Below, one piece after another: positions 31,124 through 42,000 of a DNA stretch of 64,000 bases. The position numbers were made by a program, and so were the translations under genes. The number at the start of each line of letters is the position of its first letter. The first letter of the stretch is position 1. Below the pieces are notes generated by a model, which was not told the DNA's origin, searched no databases, and saw nothing but the letters and a program-made list of their open reading frames with translations. Origin of the DNA: Gymnopus androsaceus JB14 (Eukaryota > Basidiomycota > Agaricomycetes > Agaricales > Omphalotaceae); NCBI GenBank assembly GCA_009733575.1, contig ML769432.1:186001-250000 (forward strand), read 5' to 3'.

Positions 31124-32743
31124 ATGGCTTCCTCCAAATGTCCAACTTGTGGCACCAGCAATTTCACGGCGCGTTTCGATTTGGAATGTGGAACCTTGAA
31201 CGACCTATTGCACTCGCAATCCAGTCCTCTTGACTCTACAGGAGTGGCCGGAACGATTTCACTCATCGATAACTGTGCATCTGAAATTGACCGCCTGCAG
31301 TTGCAAGTCGAAGCTTTTTCATCTCGGCTGCGTCAGCTGAAGGAGTACCAGTTCAAACTTCGATCTCTTGTCGCTCCAGTTCGAAAGCTTCCCAACGAGG
31401 TTCTCATGTCCATTTTCAACCTCGTATCTCAGGATAATGCGTTGCGAGAATATCCATTCTTGAAGAATAGTCCTCTTTGTCCAGATGGCGAGCATGGCTT
31501 AATAACCATGCCTGCCTTGGTCCTTAGCAGTGTATGCTCTCGATGGCGTCAGATCTCTCTCTCATACTCTGCTCTATGGTCCCGGATGTCACTGATGTTG
31601 TATGTTGACATTTTCGACTCCGAGGATTCCGATACAGGGTTATCCACAATGGTCAAGCTTTACATTAACCGATCCCGTACTTCTTTGCTTAGGCTAAGAA
31701 TTGACGCGAGAGGACAATTTTCATGTAAAAAACCACGCCATCTTGCCTTGTCTCTTCTGGGGCAAACTACACAGCGTTGGCAATATTTGACGTTTATTGG
31801 GCACAACTACTTTTCTCGCAAGATCTTCTCCATTCCTGACAACGTCCATGACTTTCCCAATTTACAGGAGCTCGAATTTGATGAATACGACAGAACACTA
31901 TTGAAGGCATTTGGGCAAGCTCCCAATCTCAGACATCTTGAGATGACTTGCGGCGCCATTGAACTAACATCGAATTTTCCGTGGCCACAGCTCACTTCTG
32001 TTGCTCTTACCGGTGCAGAGGGGCTCGACAAGGTCATGGACCGTTGTCCGAATCTCTCCTCCATTCGGTTTCAGCTATATTGGCGTTCTCCACTTTCTCC
32101 ACTTTCTCATCCCCCGAGAGCATTCCCAAATATTAGATCATTGTCCATTATCCTTACAGGGAAGAGTTCAGACGTAAACAGGTTGGACATTGTTTTGTCA
32201 TCGCTCATTTGTCCTTCCTTGACTTCCCTGACATTCGAGGGTGATTCGACATCCGAATGTGCCTGGCCGCTGCGTATCTTGGAATCTTTCCTAATCCGAT
32301 CTTCATGCGTATTGGCCAACCTCTCAATTCGAGGTTTAAAGCTATCCGACAATGATCTTGTTGCGGTTTTCAAACAATTACCCTCTTTGACCTCACTCAT
32401 TGTTGAGGATAATTGCCACATGGACTCCTCCTCTATAACCTCAGCTCTCATTCGAAGCCTTCACAGTGCTTCCAACCCTCTCCTCTTACCAAAACTCTGC
32501 CATCTCGGTTTGACCTATGCAGGGAAGGTTTTTGATGACTCGGGATTTGTGGATATGATCCAATCGCGATGCATATCCAAAGCAGATGCACAGATGACAG
32601 GAATAGACCCATTGCGGTCTCTTGTGCTGAAATCTTGGAATCGTACGCCCACTTTTCTCGGACAAGTCGCAGATATATATGAACCTTTGAAACGTCTGGA
32701 GGAGGCTGGATTTATGCTCATTGTAAAGGGGGTACTGGGATAG
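31124..32743 (+). CDS. F-box protein with LRR-like C-terminal region, copy 1
   Basis: Single open exon. The preferred start at 31124 gives MASSKCPTCGTSNFTARF, matching copy 2; the frame is open further upstream but without family similarity. A coiled segment (ASEIDRLQLQVEAFSSRLRQLKEYQ) precedes an F-box (KLPNEVLMSIFNLVSQ, then VCSRWRQISLSYSALWS). The remaining ~400 residues are leucine-rich helix/strand repeats (FPNLQELEFDEYDR, APNLRHLEMTCG, CPNLSSIRFQL, CPSLTSLTFEGD). By family knowledge the F-box binds Skp1 in an SCF ubiquitin ligase and the repeats bind a substrate, here unknown. It is the best-preserved member of a tandem trio. Confidence 0.85.
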   Translation: MASSKCPTCGTSNFTARFDLECGTLNDLLHSQSSPLDSTGVAGTISLIDNCASEIDRLQLQVEAFSSRLRQLKEYQFKLRSLVAPVRKLPNEVLMSIFNLVSQDNALREYPFLKNSPLCPDGEHGLITMPALVLSSVCSRWRQISLSYSALWSRMSLMLYVDIFDSEDSDTGLSTMVKLYINRSRTSLLRLRIDARGQFSCKKPRHLALSLLGQTTQRWQYLTFIGHNYFSRKIFSIPDNVHDFPNLQELEFDEYDRTLLKAFGQAPNLRHLEMTCGAIELTSNFPWPQLTSVALTGAEGLDKVMDRCPNLSSIRFQLYWRSPLSPLSHPPRAFPNIRSLSIILTGKSSDVNRLDIVLSSLICPSLTSLTFEGDSTSECAWPLRILESFLIRSSCVLANLSIRGLKLSDNDLVAVFKQLPSLTSLIVEDNCHMDSSSITSALIRSLHSASNPLLLPKLCHLGLTYAGKVFDDSGFVDMIQSRCISKADAQMTGIDPLRSLVLKSWNRTPTFLGQVADIYEPLKRLEEAGFMLIVKGVLG

Positions 32744-32954
32744 TACTGCTTCGAGTTCAAGGATCTTTTGGCTCATTACGACCTATGCTATAGCCATTGC
32801 CAGTTACCAAATTTATTCAGCTACAGTATTTATTATCATTATATTCATAGCACTAGAAATAGCTGGAGAAAAGTACTCAGCCGCGCGATGGTTTAGACGC
32901 CCACTGTTCTTGAACCACGATCTGCTGAGCCTACGTACTGCCTACGTGCATTAT

Positions 32955-33040
32955 GGATGCCCTTGCTAGTGCCGCATTGGGTAATTCTCTGGATCACCGG
33001 CGTTCAGTTCTTGGTGTAATAAACTTCCTTCCTTCCTTCC
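32955..33040 (+). mobile_element. LINE 3'-end fragment
   Basis: GCCCTTGCTAGTGCCGCA, ATCACCGGCGTTCAGTTCTTGG, TGTAATAAACTTCC and the CTTCC tail match the 3' end of the element at 8680-9293 (about 9205-9293). It sits in the 5' flank of F-box copy 2 and fuses an unrelated open frame to it. Confidence 0.7.
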
Positions 33041-33207
33041 ATCCGAGTCGCCCTCGCAGACCACCACTTGCTTATTCAACATATTTAGACGCCCATTGTT
33101 TCTTTCGTACCACGATCTACGTGCATTCCGTTCTCAGATTCGCCTTAGTCACCAGCAGCTTACTTTATATCTTTAGCTTTGTCCTAACGCTTGTTTATAC
33201 GCGTAAA

Positions 33208-34843
33208 ATGGATTCCTCAAAATGTCCAACTTGTGGCACCAGCCTGAGTAATTTCACAGCGCTCCAAATCGAGGAATGTGGAACCCTATTGCACTCGCAA
33301 TCCGGTCCTCTTGATTCTCCAGGAGTGGCCGAAACGATTTCACTCATCGATAACTGTGCATCTGAAATTGACCGCCTGCAGTTGCAAGTCGAAGCTTTTT
33401 CATCTCGGCAGCGACAGTTGAAGGAGTACCAGGTCAAACTTCGATCTCTTGTCGCACCAGTTCGAAAGGTTCCTAACGAGGTTCTCATGTCCATTTTCAA
33501 CCTCGTCTCTCAGGACAATCTGTTATGGGAAGAGCAAGGGTTGAGTTCCAGTTTGGATTTGTGGCCAGCTGGTGAGTATGGCTTAACAACCATGCCTGCC
33601 TTGGTCCTTAGCAGTGTATGCTCTCGATGGCGTCAGATCTCTCTGTCATACTCTGCTCTTTGGTCCCGGATGTCACTGGTATTGAATGTTGATATCGCCA
33701 ACTCCGAAGATTCAAATACAGGATTCTTCACAATGGTCAAGCTTTACATCGACCGATCTCGTACTTCTTTGCTTAGGCTAAGAATTGACACGAGACACCA
33801 AAATTCTCCCGATAAACTACGCAATCCTGCCTTGTCTCTTCTGGGGCAAACTACAGAGCGTTGGCATCATTTGATGTTTATTGGGATAAATTACTTTCGT
33901 CGCGAGATCTTCTCCATCCCTGACAATGTCCATGACTTTCCCTGTTTAAAGGAGCTCGAACTCGATGCAGGTGACATGGTATCATTGGAGGTATTCAGGC
34001 GAGCTCCCAATCTCAGACGTCTTGGGATGACTTGCGGCGCCATTGAACTAACATCGAATTTTCCGTGGCCACAGCTGACGTCTGCTGCTCTTACCGGTGC
34101 AGAAGGGCTCGACAAGGTCATGGACTGTTGTCCGAATCTCTCCTCCATTCGGTTTCAGCTATATTGGGGTTCTCCACTTTCTCCACTTTCTCATCCCCCG
34201 AGAGCATTCCCAAATATTAGATCATTGTCCATCATCCTTGCAGGGAACAGTTCGGACGTAAACACGTTGGACATTGTTTTGTCATCGTTCATTTGTCCTT
34301 CCTTGACTTCCTTGACATTAGAAAGGCCAACGTTCAAGGGTGATTCGGCATCCGAATGTGCTTTGCTGTTGCATACTCTGGAATCTTTCCTAATTCGATC
34401 TTCATGCGCATTGGCCAACCTTTTAATTCGAGGTTTAGAGCTATCCGACAATGATCTTGTTGCGGTTTTCAAACGAGTACCATCTTTGACCTCACTCGTT
34501 GTTGAAGATAATTGGCACATGGACTCCTCCTCTATGACCCCAGCTCTCATTCGAAGCCTTCACAGTGCTTCCAACCCTCTCCTCTTACCAAAACTCTGCC
34601 ATCTCGTTTTGACCTATGCAGGGAATGGATTTTGACGACTCGGGATTTGTGGATATGATCCAATCGCGATGCCTATCCAAAGCAGATGCACAGATGACAG
34701 GAATAGACCCATTGCGGTCTCTTGTGCTGGAATCTTGGGATCGTACGCCCACTTTTCTGGGAGAAGTTGCGGAAATATACGAACCTTTGAAACGTCTGGA
34801 GGAGGTTGGATTTATGCTCATTGTGAAGGGAGTGTTGGGATAG
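33208..34843 (+). pseudogene. F-box protein copy 2, frameshifted near the C-terminus
   Basis: Start at 33208 gives MDSSKCPTCGTSLSNFTA, parallel to copy 1. The F-box (KVPNEVLMSIFNLVSQ) and all repeat blocks are well conserved. At about 34622-34630 the sequence reads GGGAATGGATTTTGA, where copies 1 and 3 read GGGAAGGTTTTTGAT and GGGAAGGATTTTGAC. One extra T creates an early stop at 34633-34635. The last ~70 codons (DDSGFVDMIQSRC to VKGVLG) continue intact in the next frame to 34843. The lesion is young or a sequencing error, and a truncated but mostly complete protein could still be made. Confidence 0.75.
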
Positions 34844-36492
34844 TACTAGTGCTTCGAGTTCAAGGATCTTTTTGGGTAAATACTCATTAATAACACTAGA
34901 AATGATTCGAGAAAAGGACATGGAGAAAAGTACTCAGCTGGCACTTACAAGTGACGACGACGATGAAAATGAGGAGGTGGCTAGCCATTCGAGTCTCCCC
35001 AATAGCTTATAGAAATAGGCAGCGTATTCCCATCCGAAAGTAGTTTCGTATCAGATTCTACACTTTCCTCGAGTTTCAATCTCCGTTTGATTTTACCTTT
35101 TTTATCGCAGTCTAGTCTTAAACATGATATAGATTTCTTTGCATGGAATTACTACCAAGGAGACTGGATGGTCATATCTATTTTTTCTTACTTCTTAACG
35201 TTCTGAGATTCTCTCCCGGGACCCGAAACGATAGGTCTTTCAATCCGGAATTTTGGCCAGACCCCACAGGAATGGTAGCTAAAGTGAAAGCTCTGACTGG
35301 AGCGGAAATCATGGTGTCTTTGTGGCCAAGGATGGAAGATCTCTGTCAATTACCTTCCAACGCAGATACAAAACCTCCTTGCAAGCACCAAGGATGGTAG
35401 TGGGATCTTGGATTCGTTTGCTGGTACTCGTTCAAGTGAGCTTTTTGTATTGATTCATCAGTGTGAAGACTCATATGTATTTCGTAGTTTGTACCGTAAG
35501 TATCGGCTAGATAAATAGCATACACCTGAATCCCCCGTCCGTCACTTCCGTTAATTATCCATCTAAGCTCCATCATTGTGTCCCCAGAACAAGCAGATTC
35601 CAAATGTTCCCTAGTCTTGCCTTGCCCATGAGCTAAATTCAAAGAGTGACAAAGACGATCATGAACACCGAGTGAGGATAAAGAAATCGGTTCACGTACG
35701 GCCATTCCGTTTTAACTTTATTTGTCCACCATCTGAATTCATCGCACATTTACTAGCTGTACTTATCAGCATTACGTCTTTATTTCACAGCGAGTTGAAG
35801 CTGGTGCGTTGTCTATTTGAAGATGGAGGGTAGTGAGGGGTTTGTAATCGCCTCGCCTGTTTGTCTAGTTGAAGGTTCGATGGCAGTGATGGTTGTTCGA
35901 CCTTGTGCCGCGCGGAGAAAAAGATCAAGTGAAATGCGCAATACATACTTACAGGAGCAAAATAGAAATAATTCACTTAGAGAGTTTGGCTGAGCCTCGC
36001 TGGTTATCGATGCCCATTAAGGCAGGTGACTACTGCAACAAACAAGGCTAACACCCGGAGCGCCTCCCCACGCCATCCACTACTTAACTGGACACCTTCA
36101 CATTCGTTCCCGACGCTGAGGCTGGGCTAGGCGCTCATCCTCACAGAGCCAGCCAAAAGTACGTATGATACTTACCTGCCTTTGAGAACAAAAGACCTAG
36201 CTTTCATTACTTATCTTAATGATACGATCGCGATCGGTGGCAACTGCTTTTTACGTGCAGGAAATGGATTTTATAGCTTATTCTTATCTGGTCTAGAAAG
36301 TCATTAAGTGGTCTTAGAGCCTTAAGGCTATAGTACGGTTTTCAAATGCTTTGTAAGACCCTCCGCCGGTCATATAAGGTGCTTAAGACCTTGTAGGTCA
36401 GGACGCAATTTTCTGACAATTGCTTCACGCATATACAGTACGCGCATAATGGGTCCAGTCTCAATTTTCAATCTGACGCTATTCAAAGCAGA
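34844..36492. other. Spacer between F-box copies 2 and 3
   Basis: Apart from the GH31 fragment at 35105-35460 nothing is assignable. A 119-codon minus-strand frame (35346-35705) overlaps the fragment and has no recognised family. Confidence 0.35.
35105..35460 (+). pseudogene. GH31 gene fragment
   Basis: About 350 bp matching an internal part of the GH31 gene (39650-40010): the TACCAAGGAGACTGG exon end, its intron, SFNPEFWPDPTGM, AKVKALTGAEIMVSLWPRMEDL and the start of the next intron. A frame change after MEDL and the absence of any other GH31 exon show it is dead. Confidence 0.75.
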
Positions 36493-38037
36493 ATGTGCTC
36501 CGATCATGATCTTGCTGCATGCGCAGAGATCGAGGAAACGCTTTCATACCAGGATTGTACATCCGATGACCGTCCTTCATCCCGACAGCGACAGCTGAAG
36601 GAGTATGAGTTCAGCCTTCAGCGATCTTTGCTCTCTCCGTCTCCAATTCAAAAGCTTCCCAACGAGATGCTCATGTCCATTTTCAACCTCGTTTCTCAGG
36701 ACAATCTGTTACGAGAAGATCGAGAGTCGAGTTTCAGTTCGAATTTGTGGCCAGATGGTGAGCATGGCCTAACGGCTATGCCCACCTTGGTGCTTCGCAG
36801 TGTATGCTCTCGATGGCACCAGATTACTCTTATGTACTCTGCCCTTTGGTCCCGGATGACCTTGGTCCTAGCTGGTGACATTACCGAGGACACCGTCAAA
36901 GCATCTTTCTTCGCAATGGTCAAACTTTATATCGATCGGTCTCGTACCTCTTTGCTTAGGCTAAGAATCGACATGGCCGAATATTACCCTGAGGAGTCAG
37001 CTCCTCATTCTGCGTTGTCTCTTCTGGGGCAAACTACACAGCGTTGGTATCATTTGACGTTTAATGGGAGACATTACTTTCGTCGCGAGATTTGCTCCAT
37101 CCTCGACAACGTCCATGACTTTCCCAGCTTAAAGGAGCTCGAATTTGATTATTGCGACAGAGCATCATTGGAGGTATTTGGGCAAGCTCCCAATCTCAGA
37201 TGTTTTGAGATCACTGACGGTCCCATTGAACTAACATCGAATTTTCCGTGGTCGCAGCTTACATCTGTTGCTATTACTAGTGAAGAGAGGCTCGAAGAGG
37301 TCATGGATCGCTGTCCGAATCTCGCCTCCATTCGATTTCAGCTAGTGTGGTATACTCCACCTTCTCATCCCCCGAGAGCACTCCCAGGTCTTAAATCATT
37401 ATCCATCATCCTTGTAAGGAGAACTTCGGACCCAGGCTGGGTGGACATTGTCCTGTCATGCTGCATTTGCCCTTCTTTGACCTCTTTAACATTGGAAAGG
37501 CCAATATTTGAGGATGATTCGACACCCAAGCCGTTGTATATTCTGGAATCTTTCCTAATCCAATCCTCGTGCGCCTTGACGAACCTTTCAATTAGAGGTT
37601 TCCAGATATCTGACAATGATCTTATCGCCGCCTTCAGACGGATACCCTCCTTGAACTCACTCATTGTCGAGGATAGTCCATATCCGAGTCGATACTACCC
37701 TTCCAAGGCCGTAACTCCGGCTCTCATTCAAAGTCTTTGTATCACCCCAAACTTCCTCCCTCCCTCCTCTACTCCAATCCTCTTGCCAAAACTCCGCTAT
37801 CTCGCTGTGACATATGCAGGGAAGGATTTTGACCATTCGGGATTTGTGAATATGATCCAATCGCGATGCATATCCAAAGCAGATGCGCAGAGGATAGGGA
37901 TAGACCCATTGCGGTCTCTTGTGTTGAAATCCTGGAATCGCACGCCCACTTTGCTGGGAGAAGTTGCGGAAATATACGAACCTTTAAGGAGGTTGGAGGC
38001 TGAATTTATGCTCATTGTGAAGGGGGTGTTGGGATAG
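36493..38037 (+). CDS. F-box protein with LRR-like C-terminal region, copy 3
   Basis: Single open exon of 514 codons. From RQRQLKEYEFSLQ onwards it parallels copies 1 and 2: KLPNEMLMSIFNLVSQ, VCSRWHQITLMYSALWS, FPSLKELEFDYCD, CPNLASIRFQLVW, CPSLTSLTLERP and the terminal LIVKGVLG. The first ~35 residues (MCSDHDLAACAEIEETLSYQ) differ, and the CPTCGTS opening is missing. The 5' end was therefore replaced or its start lies elsewhere. Extra residues (PYPSRYYPSKAVTPA) lie in the last third. It is more diverged than copies 1 and 2 are from each other. Confidence 0.82.
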   Translation: MCSDHDLAACAEIEETLSYQDCTSDDRPSSRQRQLKEYEFSLQRSLLSPSPIQKLPNEMLMSIFNLVSQDNLLREDRESSFSSNLWPDGEHGLTAMPTLVLRSVCSRWHQITLMYSALWSRMTLVLAGDITEDTVKASFFAMVKLYIDRSRTSLLRLRIDMAEYYPEESAPHSALSLLGQTTQRWYHLTFNGRHYFRREICSILDNVHDFPSLKELEFDYCDRASLEVFGQAPNLRCFEITDGPIELTSNFPWSQLTSVAITSEERLEEVMDRCPNLASIRFQLVWYTPPSHPPRALPGLKSLSIILVRRTSDPGWVDIVLSCCICPSLTSLTLERPIFEDDSTPKPLYILESFLIQSSCALTNLSIRGFQISDNDLIAAFRRIPSLNSLIVEDSPYPSRYYPSKAVTPALIQSLCITPNFLPPSSTPILLPKLRYLAVTYAGKDFDHSGFVNMIQSRCISKADAQRIGIDPLRSLVLKSWNRTPTLLGEVAEIYEPLRRLEAEFMLIVKGVLG

Positions 38038-38354
38038 TACTAGTGCTTCGAGTTCAAGGATCTTCTTGGGATAAATAGTTATGACCTATGCTATAGTCCA
38101 AAGTAATTACGCATCTCCATAGAACTGGAAATGATTTGACCGCGGCTCGCTAGCACTTACAGGCAGCGACGACGGTGAAGATAAGGGGTTGGCTATTCCC
38201 TTTCGAGTCTCTAATAGACTACAGCGTACATCCGAAAGTTTCGTATGGATCCGGCGCTGCTGCTCCAACCGCTCATCTCATCACTATACTTCTAGTAAAC
38301 ATCGACTACCGCACATAGCACCCTCCTTGTCCTGATAAATCATTAAATGTTTGG

Positions 38355-41300
38355 TAAAAAGATCATGACGTTTTTGGCATCGCTTGTGGTGATCATGAGG
38401 CTAGTATTTTGCTTCTCTCCCTTCAACCATCAACTTGAAGCTTGAGAGCTTAAGCAGGAATGCAATCCCTCTTGACCTCGTTCGCCGCAGCTACTGGCGC
38501 TCTAATAATTGCATCCAGTACGATTCAAGGCGCCTGTGAATACTTTCAACCTAATTCCACCGGTATCAAGCTTCAGAATGGGTATGAACGCGTGTACATA
38601 CAGGTAAGATTCACCGAGCAAATGTTTATGGAACCTGAACGAGTTGAAAAGCCTTTCGGAAATCACGGAATGCGCGTTCGAGCAAGTATCATGCGAGACC
38701 CCACAGGAAACGAGTGGTCTGCCCTTCTTGACCCTCCTCTCGAAGGACCAGGCGGTAACAACGGTCTCGGGCACGACATCACAGTCCCATATCAAGGGAA
38801 CGCGACTATCCGCAACGGAGACCTCATTGCTTCCATTACCTTTGGAGTATTGACATTCTTTCGTGTTGAGCCTAACGGGTCCACAACTCTACTCACGAAA
38901 GAGTACACCGACACAAAGGCTATTTTAGCTAGATTTTATACTCAAGACTTTCGTTCTTCGAGTTTTCAATCTCAGTTCGATTTCACCTCTGATCCAGATG
39001 AGCAGTTTTACGGCGCTGGTCAGCAAGCTTGTTGTATGGACCACTCCGTGAATAAGAAAGGACAGGTTGTGGATCTCATAAATTACAACTCTCATGTCAC
39101 ACTTCCCGTGTACATGTCGAATAAGGTCTGTGTTGGGTACTTACTCCAGCTTCCTACTCAAATATTATCTCATACTTAGGGATACCTACAATACTTCAAT
39201 ATGCCCAGCGAAGGCAGAATAGGTGAACAACATGATTTTGAATCAGTGCATACTACTTACGGTTACCCTTTTCTAGAATTTGGCACGTTTCGTACGCGTC
39301 ATGTAGCAAGTGAGGCTACCGTCGTGGACTATTACATGTATGTATCGCGTTAGTCTATGGTCTACAAGCATCGTTAAAGAGGCAAATAGTACTACCGCTG
39401 CTCCTGGAGATTATGATGCCTTACAAAGGCAGTTTACTGCTGTTACAGGTACAAGAACACTTTCATTCAACCTATTATTTGCGCCTCTAATCAATGACAG
39501 ACAGGTCGTCAGCCCACGCCTCCCGATTTTATCCTGGGATACCAACAATCGAAACTTCGATACTTCAATCAAACGCAAATCCTTGACTTGGCTCAGCGGT
39601 TCCATGACGAGGAGGTAAATGTATCTTTGATTGTTGTCGGTGCGCGAGTTCTTTTTTTATCGTCGTCTAGTCCTAAACACATGATATAGATTACTTTGCG
39701 TGGAAGTACCAAGGAGACTGGTTGGTGATATTTATTTTTTCTTACTTCTTGACGTTCTAAGACTCCCCCGGAACGATAGGTCTTTCAATCCGGAATTTTG
39801 GCCAGATCCCGCAGGAATGGCAGCTAAAGTAAAATCTCTGACTGGAGCGGAGATGATGGTGTCTTTGTGGCCGAGTATGGAAGATCTCTCCGTCAATTAC
39901 CTTCCAACGCAGATGCAAGGCATTCTTGCAACTACCAAAGATGGTACTGGGGTCTCGGATTCTTTTGCTGGGGTGTATACTCGTTTAAGTGAGCCTTTTG
40001 TCTTGATTTATTGATGTGAAGTCCTTATGCATCTGGTAGTTGACTCTACGAACCCTGCTGCAAGGGAGTTCCTCTGTGAGTCTGCTTTTACACCAGTTTT
40101 CACGGATAAATGAACCATTTTATACCAGGGAAGAGACTGAACGACAGCTACTATTCTGCTGGTATCCACAATTTTTGGATAGATCAAGCTGATGGTGAGC
40201 GTCCTGCATTTTTGAGTCTAATCCATTCTCATTGCAACGTTTCTCAATCCAAGGCGGTACACTGGGCGAACCTTATGAGAATAGTACGTTCCTCCGTTAT
40301 TTCGTACATGGATACCAAGCGAACTTCTGCTTTCAAGATGGCCAACCTATTACCAAAATGCCATATGCGCGTGCCTCTAGCCAATACTTCATTGGTACCC
40401 AAGAAGCTGCGGGAAAGATGTATCCGTGGTTCCACCAACAGGCTATCAATGAAGGTTTCAGCAATCTCACCGGAAAAGACATCAGCACTCAGTGCGAGCA
40501 TATGTCGCTGACACGGAGCACTTTTGTCGGCGGGCAGCGCTTTTGCTCGTATCTTTGGAGCGGAGACACGGAATCAAGATTCGACGTCTTGCTGCAACAG
40601 ATTACGGCGGGAGTGTCGGTGGGGGCATCAGGAATCTCGTCGTGGACGTTGGATATTGGAGGGTTTACGGGTTTGAATGTAGAAACGAATGAGGTGAGTC
40701 GAGAGACCCAGTGTATTTGCTGTTCTGACTACATAAAATAACTGAAACTGTACAGGGCCGTGAGCTGTTTGTACGATGGCTCGGGATGGGAGTCTTTTTA
40801 CCATACGTGAGTCGCTCAGGATACAGTCTCATTGCTAATTGAACATCTCTGTCCTCAGATGCGGGTACATGGGTACGTGAATGTTTGTGCATTTCCAGAG
40901 ACCTTGTCTTATCGAAGTGTATAGGAATAGAGTTTGCAGCCTTCCTCTTGATCCTCAACAAGCCATCGCCAATCCATGTCCAAACGAAGTGAGTAGAAAA
41001 TGATTCTCATCATTTCTTCTCATGATTAACTCTCTTCAATTCTAGCCTTGGTCATACGGCGAAGCCAACTTTGCGATAATCAAAAAGGTGATCACTAGTT
41101 TTTGCCAGTAAGATTTTCTTGAAGACTAATTGCAAGACACGCATTGTGTACATAGTACATTGCACTACGGTATCAGCTCAAACCCTATGTGAAGAGGCTT
41201 TTTGAAATGCTACAGCAAACTGGCAAGACAATAATGCGACCTCTTTACTATGACTTTTCATTAACAGATCCGTTCGTCGTGAGTGGAACCAAGACCAACG

Positions 41301-42000
41301 ACTATACTATCATACACCAGTTCATGCTGGGTGAGTTCCCTTTCAATCTCAATTATCTCGGTCGTTATCTTGACTTGACCCGCAATTAGGCCCGCGTTTG
41401 CTTATTGCGCCTGTCGGAGAACTTGGCGCTACAACAAAGAATGTATATCTTCCTATTCTTTCGGACGAAGCTAAAACCCAGGGATTTACCTGGACGCATT
41501 GGTGAGGGCCTTTCTTCCTCTAGACCGGGCTTGTCATTACTGAACTTTTGATCTATACTTTAGGTGGACAGACCAGGACTTTGGAACAGGAGGAGAGTTG
41601 GTCAATGTTGATGCACCGTTGGATGAAATTCCTGTTTTCTATCTGGGATCCAAGGACGACATTCTAAGTGGTTCTGTGTGAGAAGCGGAGACGAGTAGAT
41701 CGCCGGATTGTAAAGTATGTACAGAATGATACATTACAGCAACCCACACACTTTTATGTACACATCGACTATTTGACAAGTACGATAACGATTCTTGAAA
41801 TACATCGTTGAATCCAAAAATGAAACAGCAGCATTCAGGCATTAAAACATCATGGAGATGGAAATTAACTCAAGCTACTTTCTTCCTTGGTCCTAGACCA
41901 ATCCTCTTGACCACGGTATTCTGCGCTCCCATCTTCTGTTTCTTCTTCAAGGGAGTCTCTTCCTCTTCATTGCTCGATTCACTGTCGGAGCTAGAGTCCA
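38355..42000. repeat. Left arm of large palindrome (GH31 + 3' end of Cys-rich gene)
   Basis: The arm begins near GGCATCGCTTGTGGTGATCA (38379), runs through the whole GH31 gene and its 3' spacer, and ends in the last codons of the minus-strand gene at 41870. The mirror arm is about 49.88-53.66 kb. Confidence 0.75.
38460..41681 (+). CDS. GH31 glycoside hydrolase (alpha-glucosidase/alpha-xylosidase type), secreted, copy A
   Basis: Signal peptide MQSLLTSFAAATGALIIASS. Exons give NSTGIKLQNGYERVYIQ, PFGNHGMRVRASIMRDPTGN, FDFTSDPDEQFYGAGQQACC, LPVYMSNK, ATVVDYYM, RQPTPPDFILGYQQSKLRY, KYQGDW, SFNPEFWPDPAGMAAKVKSL, GAEMMVSLWPSMEDL, the nucleophile block HNFWIDQADGG (about 40165-40195 plus next exon), TLGEPYEN, RSTFVGGQRFCSYLWSGDT (acid/base Asp, about 40560) and the beta-domain end DEIPVFYLGSKDDILSGSV. 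Both catalytic aspartates are present. The intron after YIQ (57 nt) is a multiple of three and stop-free, so retention would add 19 residues. The substrate cannot be told from sequence alone. It faces the Cys-rich gene at 41870 tail to tail. Confidence 0.85.
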
